Notes: generated from the sequence alone by a model not told the origin. Positions 16,810-26,700 are shown, counted from the first letter of the stretch. The stretch is DNA of 64,000 bases from Micromonospora cathayae (GCF_028993575.1 NZ_CP118615.1:2666001-2730000); one strand, 5' to 3'. Program-made: numbers and translations.

Positions 16810-18473
16810 TGCGACTCCAGGTAGCGGTGCACCAGCGACACGGCCATCGCGCCCTCGCCGACCGCCGAGGCGACCCGCTTGACCGACTCGGCCCGCACGT
16901 CCCCGGCGGCGAACACCCCCGGCAGGCTGGTCTCCAGGTGGTACGGGTCCCGGGTCAGCGACCAGCCGGGCGGTCGACGACCGCCGGCGACCAGGTCCGG
17001 GCCGGTCACCACGAACCCCCGCCGGTCCCGGACGACCACGCCGTCCAGCCAGTCGGTCCGTGGCTCCGCGCCGATGAAGACGAACATCCAGGAGGCGTCC
17101 ACCTCCCGGGTCTCGCCGGTCCGGGAGTCGGCCAGGGTGAGCCGCTCCAGGTGGTCGGTGCCCGAGCCGGCGGCCACCACCGTGTACGGGTGCACCACCA
17201 CCGAGTCGATCCGGTCCAACTGGTCGATCAGGTACCGGGACATCGACGCGGTCAGGTCCGCGCCCCGGATCAGGATGTTCACCCGCTTGGCGTACCGGGA
17301 GAAGTGCACCGCCGCCTGCCCGGCGGAGTTCGCCCCGCCGACGATGTACACCTCCTGGTCGACGCAGCTCGGGGCCTCGGTGGCGGTGGAGCCGTAGAAG
17401 ACGCCCCGGCCGGTCAGCTCGGCCAGGCCCGGCGCGTCCAGCACCCGGTACGACACCCCGGTCGCCAGCACCACCGTGTGCGCGGCGATGGCGCTGCCGT
17501 CGCCGAACCGGATCAGCTTGGCGGAGCCGGTGTCCGTCAGCCCGGTCACCTCCCGGGTGGTGAGCAGCTCGACGTCGAACTTCAACGCCTGCCGGCGGGC
17601 CCGGTCGGTGAGCTGCGCCCCGGACACCCCCTCCGGGAAGCCGAGGTAGTTCTCGATGCGGCTGCTCTGCCCGGCCTGCCCGCCGGTGGCCCGCCGCTCC
17701 ACCAGCACGGTCCGCAGCCCCTCCGACCCGCCGTACACGGCCGCGCCCAGCCCGGCCGGGCCGCCACCGATCACCACCAGGTCGTAGAACTGCTCGGCCG
17801 GGGCGACCCGCAGCCCGACCAGCTCGGCCAGTTCGGCCTCACCGGGCCGGGACAGGAGCCGCCCGTCCGGGGCGACCACCACCGGCACGTCCTCGGCCGT
17901 CGCGCCGGCCGCGGCGAGCAGCCGGCCGCCCTCCGGTTCGTCGGCGAGCAGCCACCGGAACGGCACCAGGTTGCGGGCCAGGAAGTCCCGTACCGCGAAC
18001 GACGGGGCGGACCAGCGGTGCCCCACCACCCGCAGTTCGGCGCTGGCCGCCTCCGGGGTGGCCGCCCAGGCGTCCAGCAGGGCGTCCACCACCGGGTACA
18101 GCTTCTCCTCCGGGGGATGCCACGGCTTGAGCAGGTAGTGGTCGAGGTCGACCACGTTGATCGCGTCGATCGCCGCGTCGGTGTCCGCGTACGCGGTCAG
18201 CAGCACCCGGCGCGCGGCGGGGAAGAGGTCCATCGCGGCCTCGAGGAACTCGATGCCGGTCATCTCCGGCATCCGGTGGTCGGCGACCAGCACCGCCACC
18301 TGCTCGCCGCGGAGTTTGATCTCCCGCAGCGCCTCCAGCGCGCTCGGACCGGAGTCGGCGCGGACCACCCGGTAGCGGTCGCCGTAGCGCCGCCGGATGT
18401 CCCGGGCCACGGCGCGGGAGACCGCCGGGTCGTCGTCGATGGTCAGGATCACCGGGTTCGCCACGCCACCCAT
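16806..18473 (-). CDS. Response-regulator receiver fused to a thioredoxin-reductase-like flavoprotein
   Basis: A 555-residue three-part protein. A receiver domain (residues ~8-125) has acidic DDD, phosphoacceptor Asp65 in VADHRMPEMTG, Thr in LLTAYAD and Lys in LLKPW. A thioredoxin-fold segment without cysteines follows (VRDFLARNLVPFRW). Then a pyridine-nucleotide-disulfide oxidoreductase-like domain carries the FAD motif VVIGGGPAGLGAA, the NAD(P)H motif YIVGGANSAGQAA and the flavin motif GVFAAGDVR. The redox-active CxxC of true thioredoxin reductase is absent (FYGSTATEAPSC holds a single Cys). Phosphorylation by the coupled kinase probably alters flavin chemistry. The ATG at 18473 has GAGGTG upstream. 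Similar fusions are known in databases, but their substrate is not. Confidence 0.9.
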   Translation of the reverse strand: MGGVANPVILTIDDDPAVSRAVARDIRRRYGDRYRVVRADSGPSALEALREIKLRGEQVAVLVADHRMPEMTGIEFLEAAMDLFPAARRVLLTAYADTDAAIDAINVVDLDHYLLKPWHPPEEKLYPVVDALLDAWAATPEAASAELRVVGHRWSAPSFAVRDFLARNLVPFRWLLADEPEGGRLLAAAGATAEDVPVVVAPDGRLLSRPGEAELAELVGLRVAPAEQFYDLVVIGGGPAGLGAAVYGGSEGLRTVLVERRATGGQAGQSSRIENYLGFPEGVSGAQLTDRARRQALKFDVELLTTREVTGLTDTGSAKLIRFGDGSAIAAHTVVLATGVSYRVLDAPGLAELTGRGVFYGSTATEAPSCVDQEVYIVGGANSAGQAAVHFSRYAKRVNILIRGADLTASMSRYLIDQLDRIDSVVVHPYTVVAAGSGTDHLERLTLADSRTGETREVDASWMFVFIGAEPRTDWLDGVVVRDRRGFVVTGPDLVAGGRRPPGWSLTRDPYHLETSLPGVFAAGDVRAESVKRVASAVGEGAMAVSLVHRYLESQ

Positions 18474-18567
18474 GAAAGCACCTCGGCCGGGGCAGCCCCC
18501 ACCACCCACTCTCCGGGCAGCCCAACGTAGCCCTCGGCGGCCCGGCGCGGGGCGGCCCCGGGCCCAC

Positions 18568-19782
18568 TCAGCGCGGGGCGGCCACCAGGTCGGGGGTCGG
18601 CTCGGCCGGGGCCGGCTGCCGCCGGTGCCGCAGCTCGGCGGGGAGCACGGCCAGGGCGACCAGCAGGCCGATCAGGCCGGTCGCGGCGAACCCCCAGGCC
18701 GCCGCCGAGCGGTCGATGACCGCGCCGGCCAGCGGCGCGCCGATCGCGATGCCGACGGTGATCGACGACCCGTGCAGGCCCATCGCCTCACCCCGGACCG
18801 CTGCCGGGCTGAGCCGGCTCACCGCGTCGGCGGTGGCGGCCATGGTCGGCGCGCAGAGCATGCCGGCGGGGAACAGCGCCAGGCAGAGCAGCCACCAGTG
18901 CGACCCGGCCAGCCCGACCGGCACGGTGCACGCCGCCAGCGCGGCCAGCAGCAGCAACGGCGACACCGGGCGGCTCAGCGCCCCGAACGCGAAACCACCG
19001 ATCAGCGAGGCGACCGCCCAGACCGCCAGGACCACGCCCGTCCAGCCGACCTCGCCGCCGGCCCGCAGCGCCGCCACCACCGCCACGTCGGTACCGCCCA
19101 GCACCAGCGTGCCGGCGGCGCTGACGGCGAGCACCGCCACCAGCCGGGCGGTCAGCCACTCCCGGCGGGGCACCCGCGCGGCCGGCGCGGCCCGCTCCTC
19201 GTCGGTGCGTACCGGTGGGTTCAGCACCAGCAGCGCCAGCCCGGCGGCGACGATGCCGCCACCCACCGCGTACAGGGTCAGCCGGGGCGAGACCGCGGTG
19301 GACAGCGCCACCGCCAGCGCCGGCCCGATCATGAATGACAGCTCGGTCGACATCGAGTCCAGCGCGTACGCGGGCCGACGGCGGTCCGCCGGTACCAGGG
19401 CGGCGATGGACTGCCGGATCACCGAGAAGATCGGCAGGGCGAGCAGCCCGGCGACGAGGGCCGCCGGCAGCAGCAGCCCGTACGGCAACTGGGCTGCGGT
19501 CGACCAGAACACCGCCTCGGCGACGGTGGTCAGGATCAGCACCGGCTTCAGGCCGCGCCGGTCCACCAGCCGCCCCAGCAGCGGCGCGCCGAGCGCGGCG
19601 CCCACCGTCATGGCCGCGCCGACCAGGCCGGCCGCGCCGTACCCCCGGTCGAGGACGAGCAGCACGTAGAAGGTCAGCGCCACGCCCGCGGCGGTGTGCG
19701 GGACCCGGGCCAGCACCGACACCAGCAGGAGCGGCCGGACACCGGGCAGCGCCAGTGCCGCCCGGTAAGGTTTCAGGTTCAT
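18568..19782 (-). CDS. MFS transporter, 12 transmembrane segments
   Basis: A 404-residue major facilitator with two sets of six hydrophobic helices split by a cytoplasmic loop near residue 200 (RTDEERAAPAARVPRREW). The N-half cytoplasmic loop contains GRLVDRRGLKPV, the usual MFS motif A between helices 2 and 3. It is most like drug/proton antiporters; the substrate is unknown. The ATG at 19782 has GGAGG about 11 nt upstream. It follows pncA on the same strand with a 64-bp gap. Confidence 0.9.
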   Translation of the reverse strand: MNLKPYRAALALPGVRPLLLVSVLARVPHTAAGVALTFYVLLVLDRGYGAAGLVGAAMTVGAALGAPLLGRLVDRRGLKPVLILTTVAEAVFWSTAAQLPYGLLLPAALVAGLLALPIFSVIRQSIAALVPADRRRPAYALDSMSTELSFMIGPALAVALSTAVSPRLTLYAVGGGIVAAGLALLVLNPPVRTDEERAAPAARVPRREWLTARLVAVLAVSAAGTLVLGGTDVAVVAALRAGGEVGWTGVVLAVWAVASLIGGFAFGALSRPVSPLLLLAALAACTVPVGLAGSHWWLLCLALFPAGMLCAPTMAATADAVSRLSPAAVRGEAMGLHGSSITVGIAIGAPLAGAVIDRSAAAWGFAATGLIGLLVALAVLPAELRHRRQPAPAEPTPDLVAAPR

Positions 19783-19846
19783 TTCGGTGCGTACCTCCGG
19801 CGGACATCGTCGCCGTCGGGTACGACACAAGCCAGCGGATTAGCCG

Positions 19847-20428
19847 CTATGCGTCCCTGATCACAGGATCGCCGTGCAGGGTGACCCCGGCGCCGTCCAT
19901 CGCCCGCAGCGCCACGTCGGTGGTGGCCGGGGCGACCGCGGCGGTCAGCTCCAGCAGCACGGTGGTGGCGAAGCCCTCCCGGGCGGCGTCCAGCGCGGTG
20001 GCCCGGACGCAGTGGTCGGTGGCGATGCCGACCAGGTCGACCCGGTCCACCCCGTGCCGACGCAGCCAGTCGGCCAGGCACTCGCCGTCGGCGGCGTGCC
20101 CCTCGAACCCGGAGTACGCGGCGGCGTGCTCGCCCTTGTGGAAGATCGCCTCGACCCGGGAGGTGTCCAGCTCGGGGTGGAACTCGGAACCGGCGGTGCC
20201 GACCACGCAGTGCACCGGCCAGGAGTCGACGAAGTCCGGCGGGTCACCGAAGTGCGCCCCCGGGTCGACGTGGTAGTCCTTGGTGGCGACCACGTGGTCC
20301 CACCGGTCCGGTTCGGTGGCGAGCAGCCGGGAGATCCCGGCGGCCACCCCGGCCCCGCCCGCCACGGCGAGCGAGCCGCCCTCGCAGAAGTCGTTCTGCA
20401 CGTCGACGATGATCAGCGCGTTGGCCAT
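19847..20428 (-). CDS. pncA: Nicotinamidase
   Basis: A 193-residue isochorismatase-fold amidase that turns nicotinamide into nicotinate in NAD salvage. The catalytic triad is Asp9 (VDVQNDF), Lys98 (FHKGEHAAAYSGFEG) and Cys140 (ATDHCVRATALDA). The metal site is Asp51 and His53 (KDYHVDPGAHF), His59 and His73 (WPVHCV). All correspond to residues known in M. tuberculosis PncA. It lies directly downstream of pncB, giving consecutive steps in one operon. No anomalies are seen. Confidence 0.96.
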   Translation of the reverse strand: MANALIIVDVQNDFCEGGSLAVAGGAGVAAGISRLLATEPDRWDHVVATKDYHVDPGAHFGDPPDFVDSWPVHCVVGTAGSEFHPELDTSRVEAIFHKGEHAAAYSGFEGHAADGECLADWLRRHGVDRVDLVGIATDHCVRATALDAAREGFATTVLLELTAAVAPATTDVALRAMDGAGVTLHGDPVIRDA

Positions 20429-20510
20429 CGGAGTCTTCCTTCCAGGGGTGTGGTCGGCCGGCCGGGCTTGCAGGGGGTGTGGTCAGCCTGTCCGGCTTCC
20501 GGGGATGCGG

Positions 20511-21797
20511 TCAGCCCGCAGGGACGACGGTCACCGGGACCGCCGGGTCGCCGGCGGAGAGCTTCAGCCCCTCCCAGGGGATGGAGATCAGGCACTGCCG
20601 CAGGTGCTCCCGCGACTCGGCCAGGGTGGGCAACGCGACCGGCTCGCCCTCCACCAGGTACGACCGCTGGAGCAGCCGGTCGTGCGCGGCGCGGTCCGGC
20701 ACCCCCTGCGGCACGATGACCTCCTCGGTGGCGGTACCGGTCGGCTTGTGCCGCCGGACCGCGACCTTGCGGCCGCCGATGGTGGCCTTCTGCTCGGAGC
20801 GCTTCACCACCGGGCGGCCCTCCACCTCGACCAGCTTGTAGACCAGCCCGGCGGTGGGCGCGCCGGAACCGGTGACCACGGCGGTGCCCGCGCCGTACAT
20901 GTCGACCGGCTCGGCGGCGAGCGCGGCGATGGCGTACTCGTCCAGGTCACCCGAGACGATGATCTTCGTTTCGGTGGCGCCGAGCGAGTCCAGCAGCTCC
21001 CGGGACTGCTGGGCGATCACCGCCAGGTCCCCGGAGTCGATCCGGACCGCCCGCAGCCCGGTGCCGGCCACCGCGATCGCGTTACGGATGCCCTGGCTGA
21101 TGTCGTACGTGTCGACCAGCAGCGTGGTGTCCTTGCCCAGCGTGGCGACCTGCGAGGCGAACGCGGTCCGCTCGTCGTCGTGCAGCAGGGTGAACGCGTG
21201 CGCGGCCGTACCGGCGGTCGGGATGCCGTACCGCTGGCCGGCGGCCAGGTTGGAGGTGAACCCGAACCCGGCCAGGTACGCCGACCGCGCGGCGGCCACC
21301 GCCGCCTCCTCGTGCGCCCGCCGGGAACCCATCTCGATCAGCGTCCGGCCCCGGGCGGCGGTGACCATCCGGGCCGCCGCGGCGGCCACCGCGCAGTCGT
21401 GGTTGAGCACCGACAGCACCAGCGTCTCCAGCACCACGCACTCGGCGAAACCACCCGAGACGGTGAGGATCGGGGAGCCGGGGAAGAACAGCTCACCCTC
21501 GGCGTACCCGTCGACGTCGCCGGTGAAGCGGTAGTCCGCCAGCCACCGCGCGGCGGTCTCGTCCACCACCCCGGTCCGGCGCAGGAAGTCCACCTCGGCG
21601 GGATCGAAGCGGAAGTCGCGGAGCAGGTCGACCAGCCGGCCGGTGCCGGCGACCACGCCGTAGCGGCGTCCGGTCGGCAGCCGCCGGCTGAACACCTCGA
21701 AGACGCACCGGCGGTCGGCGGTACCGTCCCGCAGGGCGGCGCTGACCATGGTCAGCTCGTAGTGGTCGGTCAGCAGCGCGGGGCGAAGGGTGCTCAC
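20511..21797 (-). CDS. pncB: Nicotinate phosphoribosyltransferase
   Basis: A 428-residue enzyme that joins nicotinate and PRPP (with ATP hydrolysis) to give nicotinate mononucleotide. Family features are LLTDHYELTM at the N-terminus, RTLIEMGSRRAHEEAA, GTAAHAFTLLHDDERTAF with the phosphorylatable His, VDTYDISQGIRNAI, and the PRPP-site region VRIDSGDLAVIA plus IIVSGDLDEY. The GTG start at 21797 is 16 bp after the LAL regulator gene, and pncA follows 82 bp later, so regulator, pncB and pncA form one directon. The C-terminal ~15 residues are Gly/Pro/Val-rich. Confidence 0.96.
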   Translation of the reverse strand: MSTLRPALLTDHYELTMVSAALRDGTADRRCVFEVFSRRLPTGRRYGVVAGTGRLVDLLRDFRFDPAEVDFLRRTGVVDETAARWLADYRFTGDVDGYAEGELFFPGSPILTVSGGFAECVVLETLVLSVLNHDCAVAAAAARMVTAARGRTLIEMGSRRAHEEAAVAAARSAYLAGFGFTSNLAAGQRYGIPTAGTAAHAFTLLHDDERTAFASQVATLGKDTTLLVDTYDISQGIRNAIAVAGTGLRAVRIDSGDLAVIAQQSRELLDSLGATETKIIVSGDLDEYAIAALAAEPVDMYGAGTAVVTGSGAPTAGLVYKLVEVEGRPVVKRSEQKATIGGRKVAVRRHKPTGTATEEVIVPQGVPDRAAHDRLLQRSYLVEGEPVALPTLAESREHLRQCLISIPWEGLKLSAGDPAVPVTVVPAG

Positions 21798-21813
21798 GTC
21801 CCCAGCCTAGAGT

Positions 21814-24504
21814 TCAGCGCGGCAGCCCGCCGTCGTGCCCCGGGATGGAGCGCAACGCGGCCCCCAGTTCGGCCCGTCCGGCGACCCCGAGCTTGCCGTA
21901 CACCCGCTGGAGGTGGTTCTCCACCGTCCGGGGCGAAAGGTACAGCCGCTCGGCGATCCGCCGGCTCGCCACCCCCTCGGCGGCCAGGTTGGCGATCTCC
22001 CACTCCCGTTCGGTCAGCGCGGGCTGCGCCAGCCGCAGCGCCGGGGTCCGCACCAGCTCACACCGGCCGAGCAGGTCACCGAGCCGGTCGTGGGCGGCCG
22101 CCGCGCCCGTCGACCGCTGCCGGCGCAGCCGGTGCAGCGCCAGCGCCGCCGCCTCCGCCGCGTAGAGGGTCAACTCCAGCGCGGCGAACTCGTCGGCGAC
22201 CGCCAGCAGTTCGGCGGCCGACCCCGGGGACTCCTCGGCGGCGGCCCGGGCGTGCCGGGCCAGCAACGGCGGCAGCACCCCGTCCACCTGCTCGGTCAGC
22301 TCGGTCAGCCGCTGGGCGACCGTCCGCCGGCTCCCGTCCGAGCAGGTAGGGCCGACCGGATGCTGGGCCTGACCGAGCCGGACCAGGTCGTGCAGGACCA
22401 GCACCTCGTGCCCGGCGAACCCGTCGTCGCGGAGCCGGTCGGCCAACTCCCCGAGATGCTTCGCCGCGCCGGACAGGTCACCGGTCACCGCGAGCACCGC
22501 GCCGCGCGCCTGCTCCAGCCACGGGTAGAGCACCGCCATCCCGGGCGCGTGGGTGCGGTCCGCGTCCGCCATCGCCTCGGCCGCCTGTACGCCGTCACCG
22601 CGCAACGCCGCCGCCTGGGCCCGTTCCGCGTGCGCCAGACCGGCGTACACCCGGCTGGTGGCGAGCACCGCGCAGGCGCCCAGCCCGGCCTTGAGCGCCT
22701 CGGCGCTGCGGCCCCGCAGCCGCGCCGCGTACGCCTGGAGGATGCCGAGGTACCCGGTGCCGAGCCGGAAGTCGCCCGCGCCGGCCAGGTCGGCGAACTC
22801 GTCGACCACGATCGCGTCGATGCCGACCAGCTCCCCGGCCAGCATCAGCCGGGTGCCCCGGGCCAGCTCCAACGCCAGTTGCAGGTACGGCATGTCGGCC
22901 CGCCACTGGGCCGCCTCCGCCTCGACGGTGGCGATCGCCGCCGCGCTCAGCGCCAACCGGCCCTGGGCCGCCTGGAGGTGGGCGAGGGTGCAGCGGGCCA
23001 GCTCCCGGGCGGCCAGCCCGGCGGCCGGCCGGTCCAGCACCGCGCAGCTGAGCCGCTGCGCGGCGGCCAGGTCGAGCCGGTGCAGCCGCATGATCGCCTC
23101 GAACGCGTGGACCCGGGCCCGGTCGGCGATGTCGGTCAGCTCGGCGGCGCTCGCCGCCAATTCCTCCACTGTGGACTCCTGGCGCAGCCCCCAGTAGCTG
23201 ACCATGCCCCGCACGGTCAGCCACCGGCCGTACCGGTGGTCCTCGGCGTCCACCTGACCGGCGACCGCGTCGAGCACCCCGACCGCCTCCTCCGGCCGGT
23301 CGGCGAACATCAGGATGGTGGCGAGCAGCTCGGCAGCGGCGTACCCACCGTCGGCCTCCAGGGCCGCGCGTGCCAGCCGGGTCGCCAGCGGCACGTCGTA
23401 CCGGGCGAACGCCTGGCCGGCCGCGCCGAGCAGCAGCGCCGGATCCTGGGCGGTACCGGAGTCGAGCCGCCACACCGCCACCCGCAGCAGGTCGTCCCGA
23501 CGCCGCTTGCCGGCCGCCTCGATCAGGTCGGCGAGCCGGGCGCGCAACCGGCGGGTCCGGACGACCGGGCACTGCCGGCGCAGCACCTCCCCGTACAGCG
23601 GGTGCCCCAGCCGGACGTTGAGCCGCCGGTCGTCGCGGATCACCGAGATCAGGCCGCGTTCCTCGGCGGTCTCCACGTCGGCCGGCTCGGCGGCGCTGGT
23701 CAGCAGCTCCAGCCCGAGCGGCTCACCGAAGGCGGCCAGCTCGACCACCGTCCGGACCCCCGGGGTGAGCTGGCCGATCCGAATGTCGATCAGGTCGGTG
23801 AGGCTCGGGGCCAGCTCCAGCCGGCCGGTCCAGCGCCAGACCCCGTACGTCTCGGCGAGTTCGCCGCTGGCGAGCGCGGCGAGCACCAGCTCCCGCAGCA
23901 GCAGCGGGTTGCCGCCGGACAGCCGCCACAGCCGGTCCGCCGAGCAGGTGTCGGGCGGCCCGTCCAGGATGGCGGCCAGCAACCCGGTGGTGTCGGGCAG
24001 GTCCAGCGGGCTCAGCTCGGCGTGGTCGACCAGGTCGTCGGTCCACAGCGCCCGGATCGGCAGCGGCACCTGCTCGCCGTTGCGCAGGGTGCCGAGCACG
24101 GTGGCGTTCTCGACCCGGGCGATCAGGTGCACCAGCGCGGCCGAGGGTGGATCGAGCAGGTGCGCGTCGTCCACCGCCAGCACGATCGGCCGGCCGGCGG
24201 CCTGCTGCCGCAACGCCGCCACCGCCCAACGCAGGATCCCGGCGGGGGAGAGCCCCTGCGGCTGCTCGGCCGGCAGGACCTGCACCAGACCGCCGAACGG
24301 CAGCGCGGCCGTGGTGGCGCTGGCCGCGACCGACCAGATCGCGTACCGGTCGGTGGGCAAGGCGGCGAGCCCCTCCCGGAGCAGGCGGCTCTTGCCGATG
24401 CCGGCCGTACCGCTGAAGAAGAGCCCCCGGCCGCCCCCATCGGTCACCGCGGTCAACAGGCGGCGAAGTTCCTCCGCCCGGCCGACGAACCCCCACCGAC
24501 TCAT
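21814..24504 (-). CDS. LAL-type (large ATP-binding) LuxR-family transcriptional regulator
   Basis: An 896-residue regulator. An N-terminal AAA/STAND ATPase carries Walker A FFSGTAGIGKSRLL (residues ~30-43) and Walker B-like VLAVDDAHLLDPPSAA. A long helical TPR-like middle follows, and the C-terminal ~65 residues are a LuxR/GerE helix-turn-helix (LTEREWEIANLAAEGVASRR, then SPRTVENHLQRVYGKLGV). LAL proteins are ATP-dependent activators often tied to sugars or antibiotics. Being 16 bp upstream of pncB, it may control NAD salvage, which is inferred from location only. The upstream -10-like TATGCT sits 6 nt before the ATG, suggesting a leaderless mRNA. Confidence 0.94.
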   Translation of the reverse strand: MSRWGFVGRAEELRRLLTAVTDGGGRGLFFSGTAGIGKSRLLREGLAALPTDRYAIWSVAASATTAALPFGGLVQVLPAEQPQGLSPAGILRWAVAALRQQAAGRPIVLAVDDAHLLDPPSAALVHLIARVENATVLGTLRNGEQVPLPIRALWTDDLVDHAELSPLDLPDTTGLLAAILDGPPDTCSADRLWRLSGGNPLLLRELVLAALASGELAETYGVWRWTGRLELAPSLTDLIDIRIGQLTPGVRTVVELAAFGEPLGLELLTSAAEPADVETAEERGLISVIRDDRRLNVRLGHPLYGEVLRRQCPVVRTRRLRARLADLIEAAGKRRRDDLLRVAVWRLDSGTAQDPALLLGAAGQAFARYDVPLATRLARAALEADGGYAAAELLATILMFADRPEEAVGVLDAVAGQVDAEDHRYGRWLTVRGMVSYWGLRQESTVEELAASAAELTDIADRARVHAFEAIMRLHRLDLAAAQRLSCAVLDRPAAGLAARELARCTLAHLQAAQGRLALSAAAIATVEAEAAQWRADMPYLQLALELARGTRLMLAGELVGIDAIVVDEFADLAGAGDFRLGTGYLGILQAYAARLRGRSAEALKAGLGACAVLATSRVYAGLAHAERAQAAALRGDGVQAAEAMADADRTHAPGMAVLYPWLEQARGAVLAVTGDLSGAAKHLGELADRLRDDGFAGHEVLVLHDLVRLGQAQHPVGPTCSDGSRRTVAQRLTELTEQVDGVLPPLLARHARAAAEESPGSAAELLAVADEFAALELTLYAAEAAALALHRLRRQRSTGAAAAHDRLGDLLGRCELVRTPALRLAQPALTEREWEIANLAAEGVASRRIAERLYLSPRTVENHLQRVYGKLGVAGRAELGAALRSIPGHDGGLPR

Positions 24505-24704
24505 CGAGGCAGCATATCCATCGAGTTCGGTACGCGCTCAGTCCGTCACGGACCGAAGTTGAGTAACTTTACTATTACCCCTGAGTACCGGTGGGGTCAC
24601 CGGCGGGCCGGGTCCGCTCGTAGGCTGCCGAAGCCGGATCCGGGCGGCGTGGGCGCCGCCCTGCCGACGTGACACCGGCCGACCAGTCCAGGAGGCCACG
24701 CGCG

Positions 24705-26501
24705 ATGAAGCCGGGTCCGGTCCGGGGCGACGCAGCCCCGGACGAGACCACCGACGAGCCCGACCGACCGGTGCCCGGCACCCGCCCCGCCATCCCCGGT
24801 CCGCCATCGCTCCCCACCCGGGCCGGCCCGCCGTCGGCCGCTGCGCCGTTGGTCCCTGCCCCGGCTGGTTCGCCGTCGGTCCCCGCGCCGGCCTCTGTGC
24901 CGGCCGGACCGCCGTCGGTCCCTGCCCCGGACGAGCCGTTGGCCGTGCTCGCCACCGGGCCGGCCAACGCGACCCGCCGGGAGGTGCTGGCGGCCCTGCT
25001 CGACGTCCAACCGGCCCTGCTCGCGGTGCCGGACGACAGCTACCTGGTGGCCCGGTACGCCCCGGCCCCCACCCGGGTCGCCTGGGTGCCCGGCTACCGG
25101 CAGCCGCACTCGTACGGGGCCGACGCGCTGGCCGTCGGGCCGGCACTGTCCCGACCGCCCCGCCGGGTCGAGCTGAGCCTGCCGGCACCGCTGCTACGGC
25201 ACACCGCCGTGGTCGGCGCGCCGGACACCGACCTGCTCGGGGTCGCCGGGTTCCGGGTACTGCTCGACGCGGCCGGCCGGGGTGGCGCCCTGCTCTTCGT
25301 CATCGCCGCCGACCAGGTCTTCACCCCGGCCGAGCTGGATTTGCTGGCCACGGCGGCCCGGACCGGGATCGAGGTCTTCTTCGTGGTGCCCCCGGGTGCC
25401 AGCGGCGGCCCAGCTCCGCAGGCAGCCGGCGTGCCGGCAGCGGCAGACGACGTGGTGCCGGGGGCCGGTCGCGTGCCTGCGGGGACGGATGGCTCGCCGG
25501 CGGTCCCGGACGGCGTGGTGCCGGAGGCGGGTGGCGCACCCGTGCCGTCGGACACGGGTGGCGTGGCGTCAGAGGCGAGTGGCGTGACGTCGGAAGCGCG
25601 TGGCGTGCCGGCGGAGACGGGCGGCGGGAACGACACCGGCGTCCGGGCGCTGCGGGCGGCACTGCTCGCGGCCGTACCCGAACTGGTCGGGGCACCGTGG
25701 CGGACGACGCGTCCCGACGATGTCGACGCCCTGCGACGGACCCTGGTCGACTGGGCGACCGAGGCGGCACCGCGCCGGCTCGGCGGCGGCCCGCCGCCGG
25801 TCGCCCGGCCGCACCGCGCCGTGCCGGTCGCGGTTGACATCGACGGTCCCGGATGGGCTGACCAGCTCGACCGGCAGGCCCGCACCGACACCCAGCGGAT
25901 CCGCCAGCACGTGTCGCTCGAGCTGGCCAACATCCACCTGCGGGCGGTACAGGAGATCGTCTTCGGGGCCGGCTGTGCCGGGCTGCCGGGGATGCTCGAC
26001 CGGGAGGTGCACGCCCTGTCCCTGCTCGCCACCGCGCAGTGTGACCTGGCGGTGCGTCGGATCGTCACCGACGCCTTCACCGCCGTGTTCGGCGTACGCC
26101 CGGACGAGACGTCCTACCGGCGGATCTGCGCCGCCGTCCGGGCCGAGCTGCCCGACCACCGGCCGGGCCGGGGCCTGGCCCGGGTGCTGCTGGTCACCAG
26201 CACCGGCGGGGTCGCCGACCTCAGCGGAACCGGCGCGGTGGAGGCGCTGGACTGCCATCCCGGCGCACCCCACGACGGCGTCCTTCCGCCGGTCGCGGTG
26301 GCCCTCTCCGGTGGCTGTTATCTGCACTGGCGGGGGCCGGGCAACGCCGACCAGGGCGAGGCCCGGTCCTGGGTGCAGCGGGTGTTGCGGGAGATCGAGC
26401 GGGAACTCCAGGCGGAGGTGTCCCGCCGCGTCGAGGCGGTCCGCCTCGCGTTGGGCGCGGTCCTGTCCGACGCCGTCGACCATGGCATCCTGCTCGCGTA
26501 G
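24705..26501 (+). CDS. Uncharacterised protein, possible degenerate dynamin-like GTPase
   Basis: A 598-residue protein with a low-complexity Pro/Ala/Gly head (residues ~25-80) and a second repetitive Val/Pro/Gly linker (~240-310). Between them the order of elements recalls a bacterial dynamin/IniA G domain: [20 protein letters not shown] where GxxNxGK(S/T) is expected, [13 protein letters not shown] where a DxPG switch is expected, then [20 protein letters not shown]. The P-loop lysine and NKxD are missing. The C-terminal half is helical with a terminal amphipathic segment ([20 protein letters not shown]). It has a good ribosome site (AGGAGG, about 10 nt before the ATG). Divergent from the LAL gene. 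The function is unknown; the GTPase link is a structural guess. Confidence 0.75.
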   Translation: MKPGPVRGDAAPDETTDEPDRPVPGTRPAIPGPPSLPTRAGPPSAAAPLVPAPAGSPSVPAPASVPAGPPSVPAPDEPLAVLATGPANATRREVLAALLDVQPALLAVPDDSYLVARYAPAPTRVAWVPGYRQPHSYGADALAVGPALSRPPRRVELSLPAPLLRHTAVVGAPDTDLLGVAGFRVLLDAAGRGGALLFVIAADQVFTPAELDLLATAARTGIEVFFVVPPGASGGPAPQAAGVPAAADDVVPGAGRVPAGTDGSPAVPDGVVPEAGGAPVPSDTGGVASEASGVTSEARGVPAETGGGNDTGVRALRAALLAAVPELVGAPWRTTRPDDVDALRRTLVDWATEAAPRRLGGGPPPVARPHRAVPVAVDIDGPGWADQLDRQARTDTQRIRQHVSLELANIHLRAVQEIVFGAGCAGLPGMLDREVHALSLLATAQCDLAVRRIVTDAFTAVFGVRPDETSYRRICAAVRAELPDHRPGRGLARVLLVTSTGGVADLSGTGAVEALDCHPGAPHDGVLPPVAVALSGGCYLHWRGPGNADQGEARSWVQRVLREIERELQAEVSRRVEAVRLALGAVLSDAVDHGILLA

Positions 26502-26543
26502 CGGTGGTCCGGGCGGTGCCGGTGCGGGCCGTACCCCGCACCG

Positions 26544-26700
26544 CCCGTCCGTGCTGGCTGTGGACCGTGAGTGCCGCCCGTCCGTGCTGACTGGTGGGAA
26601 TCGCGACCGGTGCCACCCGTCCGTGCTGACTGGTGCGGATCGCGACCCGCGTCGTCCGTCCGTGCTGGCCGCTGGCCATCACCGGCACCCCGTGTCCGCG
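26544..26700. repeat. Degenerate tandem repeat in the gap before clpS
   Basis: Four to five imperfect copies of a 33-39-bp unit starting CCCGTCCGTGCTG(A/G)CTG (starts near 26544, 26577, 26616, 26654 and a weaker one at 26688). They fill most of the 322-bp gap between the pseudo-GTPase gene and clpS. The rest of the gap (26502-26543, 26701-26823) shows no gene. Confidence 0.75.

Noticed and set aside
21835..24672. A 945-codon forward frame opposite the LAL regulator
   Set aside because: Antisense shadow; the composition is Arg/Gln/Gly/Pro-rich and no domain is visible.
26544..26700. CRISPR-like array in the gap before clpS
   Set aside because: The units are degenerate, directly abutting and lack unique spacers of constant length; no cas genes are present.
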